Assembly (NCBI RefSeq): GCF_015291645.1 | Contig: NZ_CP030055.1 | Span: forward strand, 3,534,001-3,598,000 | Direction: 5' to 3' | DNA length: 64,000 bases | From: Bradyrhizobium sp. CCBAU 53340 | GTDB lineage: Bacteria; Pseudomonadota; Alphaproteobacteria; Rhizobiales; Xanthobacteraceae | Part shown: piece by piece, positions 9,252 through 17,798 of the stretch | Layout: the number at the start of each line of letters is the position of its first letter | How positions within the stretch are numbered: position 1 is the stretch's first letter | Position numbers and translations under genes: made by a program | The notes under the pieces: model-generated | The model's database searches: none | The model's input: the letters and a program-made list of their open reading frames with translations, nothing else | Told to the model about the DNA's origin: nothing

Positions 9252-10208
9252 TCAGTGCCGGAGCTGGTTCTGCCTGTAGTCGCGTGGCGACATCCCGAAA
9301 TGCTCCCGGAAGACGCGGCCGAAATGCGAGACGTCGTTGAAGCCCCAGGCAAAGGCAATTTCGCTGATGTGACGCTGGGCGAGCACGGGCGAGGCGAGGT
9401 CGCGCTTGCACTGGGCAAGACGCTCGGCGAGCACATGACGCTGGAACGAGGTGTCCTCGTCGGCAAGGAGATCGTTGACATAGCGCGATGAGATGCCGAG
9501 CGCAGCGGCCGTCCCCGGCAGCGAGAGGTCGGGATCGGCGAGGCGCGCGCGGATATGCGCCTTGAGCCGGTAGAGCAGGGCAGAGCGATGGGTCGAGGAC
9601 GGCAGCGATGTCTCGCCAAGCCGTTCGCCCAACGCCATGGCCAGCAAGTCGACGGCCTGCTCGGACAGGGCGGCCGCGCTGTTGGGCGCAAGCCGGTCTG
9701 CGCTCTGACAGAGGCGGAAGATGAAATCATAGGCGAGCCGCTCGAGCGGCACATCGGCCCCGAACGTGATCGCTGTGAGCGCCTCGGTATTTCCGAGCCG
9801 CCGCTGCAGCATCTCGCGAGGCACCTTGAAGATGGTCTGAGAGAATGTGTCTCTGAACTTCAGCTCATAGGGGCGCGTAGTGTCGTAGAGCGCGAACTCG
9901 CCTGGGTGGATTACGGTCTCGCGGCCGTCCTGCACCACGCCGCCATCGCCGCGATTGCCGAGCGCGACCAGAACATAATCCTGATCCGAACGCGCGATGC
10001 GCGAGGGCGTGCGGAAGACGTGTTGGCGCTCGGAGCAGACCTCGGAGCAGACGGCTTTGCCGAGCGGGGCCTGGGTGACCGAGCCGTGAAATGCGCTGCC
10101 GAGGTCGGACTTGCAGTCGAGCCCGACGAAGACGTCGCAGACGATGTCCTGCCAGAGGGCGAGCCGCCGGTAGCCGGGGCTGCCGTCTGTCGTGAACTGA
10201 ATTGTCAT
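9252..10208 (-). CDS. AraC family transcriptional regulator (nitrilase cluster)
   Basis: 318 aa. The N-terminal sensor resembles AraC_binding_2 (cupin-like, about residues 10-190) and the C-terminal double helix-turn-helix (about 215-315) ends with the AraC signature ISEIAFAWGFNDVSHFGRVF. The ATG at 10208 follows GGGAGG, which decides against a 66-codon longer frame. It is transcribed away from the nitrilase/aldoxime dehydratase genes with a ~210-bp shared promoter region, the usual layout of a pathway-specific activator. Ligand unknown; an aldoxime or nitrile is plausible. Confidence 0.85.
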   Translation of the reverse strand: MTIQFTTDGSPGYRRLALWQDIVCDVFVGLDCKSDLGSAFHGSVTQAPLGKAVCSEVCSERQHVFRTPSRIARSDQDYVLVALGNRGDGGVVQDGRETVIHPGEFALYDTTRPYELKFRDTFSQTIFKVPREMLQRRLGNTEALTAITFGADVPLERLAYDFIFRLCQSADRLAPNSAAALSEQAVDLLAMALGERLGETSLPSSTHRSALLYRLKAHIRARLADPDLSLPGTAAALGISSRYVNDLLADEDTSFQRHVLAERLAQCKRDLASPVLAQRHISEIAFAWGFNDVSHFGRVFREHFGMSPRDYRQNQLRH

Positions 10209-10417
10209 CGTCAGGCCTCCCTTTCGCATCAGGCAAACCGCACGGTGGCGCAGATCCAGCCTGACCGCAGGCAAGTTCCGTACCGGGCGCAATTCCTTCC
10301 AGTCGAGTTTTCGCCAGTCGAGTTTTTGTTCCGCCGTGGTCGAGCGCGCGGCCGCCCAGCTTGGCCCAATAGACTGCATCGGACGTGGTCTTGGATCAAC
10401 TGGCAAGGGAGGCGGTA

Positions 10418-11434
10418 ATGGGCATCGAACATCCGAAATACAAGGTCGCGGTGGTGCAGGCGGCGCCGGCCTGGCTCGACCTCGACGCCTCGATCGACAA
10501 GTCGGTCGCGCTGATCAGGGAGGCTGCCGAGAAGGGCGCCAAGCTGATCGCGTTTCCGGAGGCATTCATTCCCGGGTACCCCTGGCATATCTGGATGGAC
10601 TCGCCGGCCTGGGCAATCGGCCGCGGCTTCGTGCAGCGCTATTTCGACAATTCGCTATCCTATGACAGCCCGCAGGCCGAGCGGCTGCGCGAAGCCGTGC
10701 GCAAGGCCAAGCTCACCGCCGTGATCGGCCTGTCCGAGCGCGACGGCGGCAGCCTTTACCTGGCGCAATGGCTGATCGGCCCGGATGGCGAGACCATCGC
10801 AAGACGCCGCAAATTGCGGCCGACCCATGCCGAGCGCACCGTCTACGGCGAAGGCGACGGCAGCGACCTCGCCGTGCACGCGAGGCCCGACATCGGTCGC
10901 ATCGGCGCACTGTGCTGCTGGGAGCATCTCCAGCCGCTGTCGAAATACGCCATGTACGCCCAGAACGAGCAGGTGCATGTCGCGGCCTGGCCGAGCTTCT
11001 CGCTGTACGATCCGTTCGCGCCGGCGCTCGGCGCCGAGGTCAACAACGCCGCCTCGCGCGTCTATGCGGTGGAAGGCTCCTGCTTCGTGCTCGCGCCGTG
11101 CGCGACGGTGTCGCAGGCGATGATCGACGAGCTCTGCGATCGGCCGGACAAGAACGCATTGCTGCATGTCGGCGGCGGCTTTGCCGCGATCTACGGCCCC
11201 GACGGCAGCCAGATCGGCGACAAGCTCGCGCCGGACCAGGAGGGGTTATTGATCGCGGAGATCGACCTCGGCGCCATCGGCGTCGCCAAGAACGCGGCCG
11301 ATCCCGCCGGACATTATTCGCGCCCCGACGTCACGCGCCTGCTGCTCAACAAGAAGCCCTACAAGCGCGTCGAGCAGTTCGCGCTGCCAGTCGACACCGT
11401 CGAGCCGGTGGATATCGGCGCGGCTGCGAGCTGA
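10418..11434 (+). CDS. nitrilase (carbon-nitrogen hydrolase)
   Basis: 338 aa cytoplasmic enzyme hydrolysing nitriles to carboxylic acids and ammonia. The Glu-Lys-Cys catalytic set is visible: E48 in FPEAF, K132 in RRKLRPTHAER and C167 in the double-Cys CCWEHLQPL. The RKLRPTHAER and CCWEHLQ blocks mark true nitrilases rather than amidases. The ATG at 10418 has AAGGGAGG upstream. It is followed after 28 bases by an aldoxime dehydratase gene, so its natural substrate is probably the nitrile that enzyme makes. An arylacetonitrile-type preference is suspected from context only. Confidence 0.93.
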   Translation: MGIEHPKYKVAVVQAAPAWLDLDASIDKSVALIREAAEKGAKLIAFPEAFIPGYPWHIWMDSPAWAIGRGFVQRYFDNSLSYDSPQAERLREAVRKAKLTAVIGLSERDGGSLYLAQWLIGPDGETIARRRKLRPTHAERTVYGEGDGSDLAVHARPDIGRIGALCCWEHLQPLSKYAMYAQNEQVHVAAWPSFSLYDPFAPALGAEVNNAASRVYAVEGSCFVLAPCATVSQAMIDELCDRPDKNALLHVGGGFAAIYGPDGSQIGDKLAPDQEGLLIAEIDLGAIGVAKNAADPAGHYSRPDVTRLLLNKKPYKRVEQFALPVDTVEPVDIGAAAS

Positions 11435-11462
11435 TCGCTGCGATCGAGGGGAGGGTACGATC

Positions 11463-12503
11463 ATGGAATCCGCAATTCCCGCGCATCTCGAAATCCAGCG
11501 CACGCGTCACAAGCGCGTGCCCGACGATTATCAGCCGCCATATCCGTCCTTCGTGGCGCGCTACAAGCCCGCGGTCAGCCGCGTCGTGATGGCCTATTTT
11601 GGTCTGCAATATCGTGGAGCGACGCCGGCTGCTGCGACGGAAGCACTTGCTGAAATCGATGGTCTGCTCGCCGGCGAAGGCGGTCCCACGCATTCGGATC
11701 GCGCGCACTATGTCGACCAGGCTGGCCACGCCAACATTGTTTCGGTGGCCTATTGGGACGATATTGCGCGCTTCGATGCCTGGTTCGCGCCGGTGCGCGA
11801 GGTGTGGACCGGAAAGCCGCGCGAGGGGATCGGCACTTTCATCGAGGTGCTGCGTCCCGCCGTGGCGCGGCACGAGACACTGTTCTCCTCGCTCGGCAGG
11901 CCCGAGGGTGTCGCCGTGATCGCGGATGGCATGAGCGGCGAGGTGCAGGAGCACGCCTATTGGGGCGGCATGCGCGATCGCATTCCGCTGTCGCAGACGG
12001 ATCCGATGTCGCCGAGCGGCAATCCCGAGTTGATCCGCGACGGTGCGCGCCTGCGGGTGAAGGCGAATGACAATCTCTGCCTGATCCGATCCGGCCAGGA
12101 CTGGAGCGATACGGAGGCGTCGGAGCGAAAGCTCTATCTCGACGACGTCGAGCCGGTGCTGCGCGAGGGCATGGATTTCCTGCGCGACGAAGGGCTAGCG
12201 ATCGGTTGCTATGCCAACCGCTACATGCAGGTGCTCTCGGCTGACGGCAAGGCGAACGAGAAATCCTACGGCCAGAGCTGGTGGAAGAGTCTCGCTGCAC
12301 TGGAGCGCTGGGCGGAATCGCACCCGACCCACGTCAAGATTTTCGGGGCGGCGATGAAATATCTCTCGACGCTGGGGCCGTCAGCGAAGCTGCGGCTTTA
12401 TCACGAGGTCACGGTGGCGGCTGCCGATGAGCAGTTCTTCGAATATCTGAACTGCCATCCGAAGACGGGAATGCTTGCGGCGGTTGAAACCGTGACTGCT
12501 TAG
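11463..12503 (+). CDS. oxd: aldoxime dehydratase (phenylacetaldoxime dehydratase type)
   Basis: 346 aa haem b lyase that dehydrates aldoximes to nitriles. It is full length for the family and colinear with it from the start (ESAIPAHLEIQRTRHKRVPD). Two conserved histidines near the C-terminus, H290 in SHPTH and H314 in LRLYHEV, match the haem-ligand and acid-base histidines of characterised enzymes in order and context. NCHPKTGML is the conserved end block. Start ATG follows GGGGAGGG. It shares an operon with the nitrilase and its stop overlaps the convergent HAD gene by four bases. Confidence 0.93.
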   Translation: MESAIPAHLEIQRTRHKRVPDDYQPPYPSFVARYKPAVSRVVMAYFGLQYRGATPAAATEALAEIDGLLAGEGGPTHSDRAHYVDQAGHANIVSVAYWDDIARFDAWFAPVREVWTGKPREGIGTFIEVLRPAVARHETLFSSLGRPEGVAVIADGMSGEVQEHAYWGGMRDRIPLSQTDPMSPSGNPELIRDGARLRVKANDNLCLIRSGQDWSDTEASERKLYLDDVEPVLREGMDFLRDEGLAIGCYANRYMQVLSADGKANEKSYGQSWWKSLAALERWAESHPTHVKIFGAAMKYLSTLGPSAKLRLYHEVTVAAADEQFFEYLNCHPKTGMLAAVETVTA

Positions 12504-13138
12504 GCGGCGCAGTGGCCGAGCAGCTCGGGATGCGCGGCGCAGATGTGGTGTGCGCCGGCATCCCTGAGCTCGGCCTCGGTGCCGTAGCCATAAAGGACGC
12601 CGATCGCCGTCATGCCGTTGGTTCGGGCGCCGACCACGTCATGACTGCGGTCGCCGATCATGACGGCGCTGCCCGCATCGACTTTTGCCTCGTCGAGCGC
12701 GTAACGAAGCAGATCCCGCTTGTCGACACGGGTGCCATCGAGCTCGGAGCCGAACACGCGCTCGAAATACGGCTTTAGGCCGAAATGATCGACGATGCGG
12801 GTGGCGTAGACCGCAGGCTTGCTCGTTGCCACGAACATGCGCGTGCCGGTCGCAGCCACCGCCGCCAGTGTGTCGTGGATGCCCGGATAGGGCGTGTTCT
12901 CGAACAGCCCAACCTCGGAAAACCGTTCGCGGTAGAGCAGGAGCGCCTGGTCGGCCAGCGCCTCGGTTCCGGTCAGCGCCTTCAGGCTCGCGTGCAGAGG
13001 CGGCCCGATGCACCAGGTCAATTCATCCTGGGTCGGGACCGCCATACCAAGTTTTTTCAGGGCATACTGGATCGAACCGGTGATCCCGGGCTTTGGATCC
13101 GTCAGCGTGCCGTCGAGATCAAAATAGATTGTCTGCAT
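12500..13138 (-). CDS. HAD family hydrolase, phosphoglycolate phosphatase-like
   Basis: 212 aa haloacid dehalogenase-superfamily phosphatase. Motif I is DLDGT (nucleophile D7, acid D9), motif II VATSKP, motif III Lys in DKRDLL and motif IV GDRSHDVVGA. A small helical cap (about residues 15-80) makes it subfamily IA, like Gph or 5'-nucleotidase-type enzymes. It contains the GPPLHASL block seen in PGP/nucleotidase homologues. Exact substrate not determinable. Its TAA stop lies across the end of the aldoxime dehydratase gene. Confidence 0.85.
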   Translation of the reverse strand: MQTIYFDLDGTLTDPKPGITGSIQYALKKLGMAVPTQDELTWCIGPPLHASLKALTGTEALADQALLLYRERFSEVGLFENTPYPGIHDTLAAVAATGTRMFVATSKPAVYATRIVDHFGLKPYFERVFGSELDGTRVDKRDLLRYALDEAKVDAGSAVMIGDRSHDVVGARTNGMTAIGVLYGYGTEAELRDAGAHHICAAHPELLGHCAA

Positions 13139-13220
13139 CCTGGCCGGGCTCAGCGTTGCTAATTCCGGCCGTTGCTAGTTGCCTTGGGGCCTGAATTCAA
13201 GAGCCGATATTGAGGGCGAC

Positions 13221-14183
13221 ATGGTGTTCGTCGGGGCTCGGAAGCGGATCTGGTGGCTGCTCGCGGCGGCGTTGGTGTGCACGCCGGTGCTTGCTGAGGA
13301 TGCCTCGGTCCCTCCGACGCAGCTTGGCCCCGAGGCGCCGGCAAAACCGACGGGGAACGAGCCTGTGCGCGAGAGCGACACGCGGGAGTCGATCTGCCTG
13401 ATCGTGGAGGCGGCCGCGCGCGATGCCAATCTGCCGCTGGAATTCTTCGCCCGCGTGATCTGGCAGGAGAGCCGATTCCAGGCCGATGCAGTGGGTCCCG
13501 TGACGCGCAGCGGCGAGCAGGCGCAGGGGATTGCGCAGTTCATGCCGGGCACGGCGAGCGAGCGCGGGCTGCTCAATCCGTTCAATCCGGTGCAGGCGTT
13601 GCCGAAGTCGGCCGAGTTCTTGAACGAGCTGCGCAACCAGTTCGGCAATCTTGGCCTTGCGGCGGCCGCCTACAATGCCGGGCCGCGACGGGTGCAGGAA
13701 TGGCTCGCCGGCACCGGCGGCATGCCGGAGCAGACCCGCAACTATGTCTACGCCATCACGGGTACGAGCGTTGACGCTTGGGCCAAAGCCGGCAGCACCG
13801 GCAAGGGGCCGCCGAGCTCGCCGCCGACGAGTTGCCGCGACCTGATGGCGCTGCTTAAGCGCGCGCCGAACCCGTTCGTTGCCGAGCTGGAGCAGCATGT
13901 CGAGCTAGCTGCAGCCAAAATCTGGGGCGTTCAGCTCGCTGCCGGCTTCGACCGCAACAAGGCGCTGGCGATGTACTCCCGCGCCGTCACGCGCCTGAGC
14001 AGCGTGATTGGCGAGCACGATCCCAGCCTATTGAGCTCGGTCGTGCGCAGCCGCGGTTCGCACCCCTTCTACCAGGTCCGCATCGGCGCCGACACGCGAC
14101 CCGAGGCGGACGAACTTTGCAACCGCATCCGGAAGGCTGGCGGCGCCTGCTTCGTCCTGAAGAACCGGGGCGTGAGCGGGTAG
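13221..14183 (+). CDS. lytic murein transglycosylase (SLT domain)
   Basis: 320 aa. A signal peptide (RIWWLLAAALVCTPVLA) directs it to the periplasm. The SLT catalytic block is VIWQESRFQADAVGP, with the catalytic Glu in QES, followed by AQGIAQFMPGTASERGL and AAAYNAGPRRVQEW, all classic for family 1 transglycosylases. The C-terminal part (about 225-320) is a SPOR-like peptidoglycan-binding region (FYQVRIGADTRPEADELCNR). The ATG at 13221 has GAGGG upstream; an earlier TTG at 13179 is less likely. Confidence 0.88.
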   Translation: MVFVGARKRIWWLLAAALVCTPVLAEDASVPPTQLGPEAPAKPTGNEPVRESDTRESICLIVEAAARDANLPLEFFARVIWQESRFQADAVGPVTRSGEQAQGIAQFMPGTASERGLLNPFNPVQALPKSAEFLNELRNQFGNLGLAAAAYNAGPRRVQEWLAGTGGMPEQTRNYVYAITGTSVDAWAKAGSTGKGPPSSPPTSCRDLMALLKRAPNPFVAELEQHVELAAAKIWGVQLAAGFDRNKALAMYSRAVTRLSSVIGEHDPSLLSSVVRSRGSHPFYQVRIGADTRPEADELCNRIRKAGGACFVLKNRGVSG

Positions 14184-14195
14184 CGACTGCCGTGC

Positions 14196-15023
14196 ATGCC
14201 AGCCCCGCCGCATGCTTCCTTGACGTCAGCCTTGGCATTGCCCGTTATGCAGGCCGATTTCTCACCCGGCCAAATTAACACCGTGGCGCTTCCTCCACTC
14301 GATTCCCCGCAATGGCAAAGTCCCTGGCGCGCCTTCACCTGGGGGCTGCGCTCGATCACGCAAACGATCCTCACCCTCGTTCTGTTCGCGACTTATCTCG
14401 GTATCGGCGCGCTCGCCCATGACAGCCATTTCAGCCTGGTCTGGGCGCTGGCCTCGACGCTGTTCGTCTGGGCAGGGCCGGCGCAGATCATTCTGATCAC
14501 CACGCTCGGCTCGGGCGCCACCATCATCCAGTCGGCGATCGCAGTGACCGTCAGCGCCATCAGGCTGTTTCCGATGGTGGTCTCGGTGTTGCCGCTGATG
14601 CGTACGCCGACGACTAAGCGGCGTGAGTTGTTCTTCGCGGCGCATCTCACCGCCGTGACGCTGTGGGTCGAATGCCATCGCTTTCTGCCGCAGGTCCCGC
14701 GCGAGCGGCGGATCGCCTTCGTCAACGGACTTGGCTTCGGTCTGGTCTCGGTGTGTCTCACCGCCAACACGATCGGCTATTTCCTCGCCGCCAATCTGAC
14801 GCAGACGTTTGGAGCTGCGATCCTGCTGCTGACGCCGCTGTCCTTCCTGTTCTCGACCGCACGCAACAGCCGCGAGGTTGCCGACGTGGTCGCGCTCACG
14901 CTGGGGATATTGCTCTATCCGCTGGCGGCGAAGATGAACTCCGGCCTCGACATCCTCGTCAGCGGCGTGGCGGCTGGCACGATTGCCTATGGCGTGCATT
15001 GGTGGCAGGAGGTGCGCGCATGA
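14196..15023 (+). CDS. azlC: AzlC family branched-chain amino acid exporter, large subunit
   Basis: 275 aa membrane protein of the LIV-E (azaleucine resistance) family, with about seven hydrophobic segments. Family features include VWAGPAQIILITTLGSGA and SAIRLFPMVVSVLPLM. It forms an exporter with AzlD, whose ATG overlaps this stop (ATGA). Several start codons are possible: ATG 14196 (used here) or ATG 14247; neither has a clear ribosome site. Substrate specificity is inferred only from family. Confidence 0.8.
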   Translation: MPAPPHASLTSALALPVMQADFSPGQINTVALPPLDSPQWQSPWRAFTWGLRSITQTILTLVLFATYLGIGALAHDSHFSLVWALASTLFVWAGPAQIILITTLGSGATIIQSAIAVTVSAIRLFPMVVSVLPLMRTPTTKRRELFFAAHLTAVTLWVECHRFLPQVPRERRIAFVNGLGFGLVSVCLTANTIGYFLAANLTQTFGAAILLLTPLSFLFSTARNSREVADVVALTLGILLYPLAAKMNSGLDILVSGVAAGTIAYGVHWWQEVRA

Positions 15024-15370
15024 GTGCTGCGCAACTCATCGGCGATTGGCAGGCGCTGGTCGTGCTGTTCGTCGCCGGGGTCGTGCCCAACCAGATCTGG
15101 CGCATGCTGGGACTCTGGTTCGGCGGCGGCATCGATGAGGGCTCGGAGCTGCTGGTTTGGGTGAGGGCGGTCGCGACCGCGATCCTCGCCGGCGTCATCG
15201 CCCAGATCGTGGTCGAGCCGCCCGGTGCGCTCTCCAGCGTGCCGGACGCTCTGCGCTATGGCGCGGTGGCCGCCGGCCTTGTCGTGTTCCTGCTGGCCCG
15301 CCGTTCGATCTTGGCGGGCGTCGTCGCCGGTGAGCTCTTCATGCTGGCCGGCAAGTGGTGGTTGGGCTAA
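15020..15370 (+). CDS. azlD: AzlD family branched-chain amino acid exporter, small subunit
   Basis: 116 aa, four predicted transmembrane helices. It begins MSAAQLIGDW at an ATGA overlap with azlC, so translation is coupled. A GGCAGGAGGTG site lies just upstream. The small hydrophobic AzlD partner (TIGR/Pfam AzlD-like) typically follows azlC, and the C-terminal VVAGELFMLAGKWW fits. Confidence 0.82.
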   Translation: MSAAQLIGDWQALVVLFVAGVVPNQIWRMLGLWFGGGIDEGSELLVWVRAVATAILAGVIAQIVVEPPGALSSVPDALRYGAVAAGLVVFLLARRSILAGVVAGELFMLAGKWWLG

Positions 15371-15402
15371 AACCGCATCCAAACAGCCAAGGAACTGGAA
15401 AT

Positions 15403-15894
15403 ATGGTTCGCGAAAACGAGCTCCGCGAGGGCGAGGTCGCCATCGAGTTGCCGCCGGCGCGGGATGCCGGCCTCGTCTTCATCGGTCGCATCCGCACGCC
15501 CTGGACTTCGCGGCTGGAAACGCCGCGGCAGGGGCGCCAGGACGGTCCGATCTGCCGCCTCGAGATCTTCGAGCCGTTTGTGCAGGCGATCAAGGGCGTC
15601 GACTTCTACAGCAATCTCGAAGTGCTCTACTGGCTCGACCAGTCGCGCCGAGACATCGTGCTGCAAAGCCCCAAGAACAACGAGAAGACCCGCGGCACGT
15701 TTTCGCTGCGCTCGCCGGTGCGGCCCAATCCAATCGGCACCTCGATCGTCAAGCTGGTGGGCATCGAGGGCAACACGATCCTCGTGCGTGGCCTCGACTG
15801 CCTCGACAACACGCCGCTGATCGACATCAAGCCGGATCGTTGCGAGTTCACCCCGCTGGCCGCGCCTCAGGCTGGGGATTTCCAGGCGGAGTGA
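15403..15894 (+). CDS. TsaA/TrmO-like tRNA methyltransferase (t6A37 N6-methylation)
   Basis: 163 aa single-domain beta-barrel protein of the TrmO family. It methylates N6-threonylcarbamoyladenosine at tRNA position 37 using S-adenosylmethionine. Conserved blocks seen: FIGRIRTPW near the start, the central KGVDFYSNLEVLYWLDQSRRD, and the signature RGTFSLRSPVRPNPIGTS followed by DCLDNTPLIDIKPD. The ATG at 15403 follows AAGGAACTGG. It starts 32 bases after azlD in the same direction and may be read through from it. Some members have other targets. Confidence 0.8.
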   Translation: MVRENELREGEVAIELPPARDAGLVFIGRIRTPWTSRLETPRQGRQDGPICRLEIFEPFVQAIKGVDFYSNLEVLYWLDQSRRDIVLQSPKNNEKTRGTFSLRSPVRPNPIGTSIVKLVGIEGNTILVRGLDCLDNTPLIDIKPDRCEFTPLAAPQAGDFQAE

Positions 15895-15907
15895 GGTCTC
15901 TCTACAG

Positions 15908-15993
15908 CGTCATTGTGAGGAGCGAAGCGACGAAGCAATCCAGACTGTCTCCGCGGAAAGAATCTGGATTGCTTCGCTTCGCTCGCAATGACG
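15908..15993. repeat. extragenic palindromic repeat (family 1, copy 1)
   Basis: Imperfect inverted repeat bounded by CGTCATTG and CAATGACG, with inner arms GAAGCAATCCAGA and TCTGGATTGCTTCG around CTCCGCGGA. It lies between convergent genes. A second copy in reverse orientation is at 41556-41678. Confidence 0.8.
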
Positions 15994-16005
15994 ATGTGGA
16001 GGCAG

Positions 16006-16437
16006 CTAGCCCGTCTTCAGCGCCGCGATCAGCTTGGTCGCGTTCTCTTCCAGCACCTTGACGTCTTCCTTGCGGCTCGCGGGCGGCAGCATCGCAACGC
16101 CGTCGTGCCGGGGCATCACGTGCATGTGGAGGTGAAACACCACCTGGCCACCGGCAGGCTCGTTGAACTGCTGCACGGTGATGCCGTCGGCGTTGAACGC
16201 CTTCATCGCGGCGATTGCGATCTTCTTCGCGCCGCGAGCGACGTGGGCGTAGTCGTCCGGCGTGACGTCGAGGATATTGCGGGCAGGGGCCTTCGGGATC
16301 ACCAGCGTGTGGCCGGGCACGCGCGGCATGATGTCGAGGAAGGCGAACACGTGCTCGTCTTCGTAGACCTTGTGGCAGGGCAGCTCGCCGCGCAGGATCT
16401 TTGCGAAGATGTTGTTGGTGTCGTAGGCGGTGGTCAT
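16006..16437 (-). CDS. HIT family protein (nucleotide hydrolase/transferase)
   Basis: 143 aa histidine triad protein. The triad motif HLHMHVMPR carries H102, H104 and H106, with the last two flanking the phosphate site, and the N-terminal block NNIFAKILRGELPCHKVYED is typical of the HinT branch. Such enzymes cleave adenosine phosphoramidates or related nucleotides in the cytoplasm. ATG 16437 has GAGGGAG upstream. It is last in a minus-strand run with RidA, GDPD and acetyltransferase genes, about 50 bases after the acetyltransferase stop. Confidence 0.92.
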   Translation of the reverse strand: MTTAYDTNNIFAKILRGELPCHKVYEDEHVFAFLDIMPRVPGHTLVIPKAPARNILDVTPDDYAHVARGAKKIAIAAMKAFNADGITVQQFNEPAGGQVVFHLHMHVMPRHDGVAMLPPASRKEDVKVLEENATKLIAALKTG

Positions 16438-16487
16438 GGCGGCTCCCTCGGAATTTTGCGCTTACTGTCACCAGCCACAGTCAACCG

Positions 16488-17744
16488 TCAAGGCGCCTCG
16501 TCGATGCCCTTCCGGAACGGTCCGAGCTCGGCAAGCTCCCGGCCGGCCTCCGCAACATAGGCGCGCTCACGCTTGAGGTAGTCGGCGATAGCGCGGCGCA
16601 GGCCGGGATCGGCGATGAAATGGGCGGAATGGGTGGTCCGGGGAAGGTAGCCGCGCGCGATCTTGTGCTCGCCCTGCGCACCGGCTTCGACGTGCGTGAG
16701 AGCATGTTTGATCGCGAAATCGATCGCCTGGTAGTAACAGACCTCGAAATGCAGGAAGGGATGATGCTCGACCGCGCCCCAGTTGCGGCCGAACAGCGTG
16801 TCCGAGCCGATGAAGTTGATCGCGCCTGCGATCCAGCGATGGTTGCGGCGGGCCATCACCAAGAGCACGTCCTCGCGCATGGTCTCGCCGATCAGCGAGA
16901 AGAACTCGCGCGTGAGATACGGCCGGCCCCATTTGCGCGAGCCGGTCTCCATGTAGAACTCGAAGAAGGCGTCCCAGGCGTCCTCGGTGATGTCCTTGCC
17001 GGTGAGCCAGTGAATGGTAATGCCCGCCGCCAGCGCATCACGCCGCTCGCGCTTGATCGATTTGCGGTGGCGCGAGTTCAGCGTCGCCAGGAAATCGTCG
17101 AAGCTCGCAAAGCCTTCGTTGTGCCAGTGGAACTGCTGATCGGTGCGCTGGAGGAAGCCGTGCTGGGCGAGCAGCTTCCACTCCGCCTCGCGCGCGAAGG
17201 TGACGTGCACCGAGGATGCCTTGCTGACGCCGCACAGCGCTACCAGCCCACTCGCCAGCGCTTCGGTGACACGCTCGCGGTCGACGCCGTCGCGGACCAA
17301 CAGCCGCGGCCCCGTTGCAGGCGTGAAGGGAACCGAGACCTGAAGCTTCGGGTAGTAGCGTCCGCCGGCGCGCTCATAGGCGTCGGCCCAGCCGCGGTCG
17401 AAGACGTACTCGCCCTGGCTGTGCGATTTCAGATAGCAGGGCACGACGCCCGCGACGCGGCCATCGATCTTGGCTACCAGATGCCGCGGTCCCCAGCCGG
17501 TGCGGATCGTTGCCGAACCCGATTTCTCAACGGCGGAAAGAAAGGCGTGCGAGACGAACGGGTTATAGGCGGACTTTAACAGGCCGAGGGAATCGCCTGG
17601 AAGCCCGGATGAGGTTCCCAGGCCGTACCCATTGCAGGCCTTTTCATTAAGAGCCCTGCCAGGATTGGCGCAGGCGTCCCAATCCTCCGGCGAGACTTCG
17701 CCAATGGACGGTACCGCCTCCAGAGTGATTTCGGATGATGCCAT
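16488..17744 (-). CDS. GNAT-like N-acyltransferase of the COG3146 / DUF482 family
   Basis: 418 aa. Matches the peptidogalycan biosynthesis/GNAT superfamily by its central block (FDDFLATLNSRHRKSIKRERR) and C-terminal block (YLPRTTHSAHFIADPGLRRAI). The protein is cytoplasmic with no signal peptide. The ATG at 17744 is preferred over a TTG at 17780; neither has a strong ribosome site. It follows the GDPD gene by about 55 bases. Substrate unknown; family members are often linked to cell-envelope or peptide metabolism. Confidence 0.78.
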   Translation of the reverse strand: MASSEITLEAVPSIGEVSPEDWDACANPGRALNEKACNGYGLGTSSGLPGDSLGLLKSAYNPFVSHAFLSAVEKSGSATIRTGWGPRHLVAKIDGRVAGVVPCYLKSHSQGEYVFDRGWADAYERAGGRYYPKLQVSVPFTPATGPRLLVRDGVDRERVTEALASGLVALCGVSKASSVHVTFAREAEWKLLAQHGFLQRTDQQFHWHNEGFASFDDFLATLNSRHRKSIKRERRDALAAGITIHWLTGKDITEDAWDAFFEFYMETGSRKWGRPYLTREFFSLIGETMREDVLLVMARRNHRWIAGAINFIGSDTLFGRNWGAVEHHPFLHFEVCYYQAIDFAIKHALTHVEAGAQGEHKIARGYLPRTTHSAHFIADPGLRRAIADYLKRERAYVAEAGRELAELGPFRKGIDEAP

Positions 17745-17798
17745 TGCACCCAAGATCGTGCATTGCAGCAGCGACTTCAAGGGGCGGGAACTTCAACC

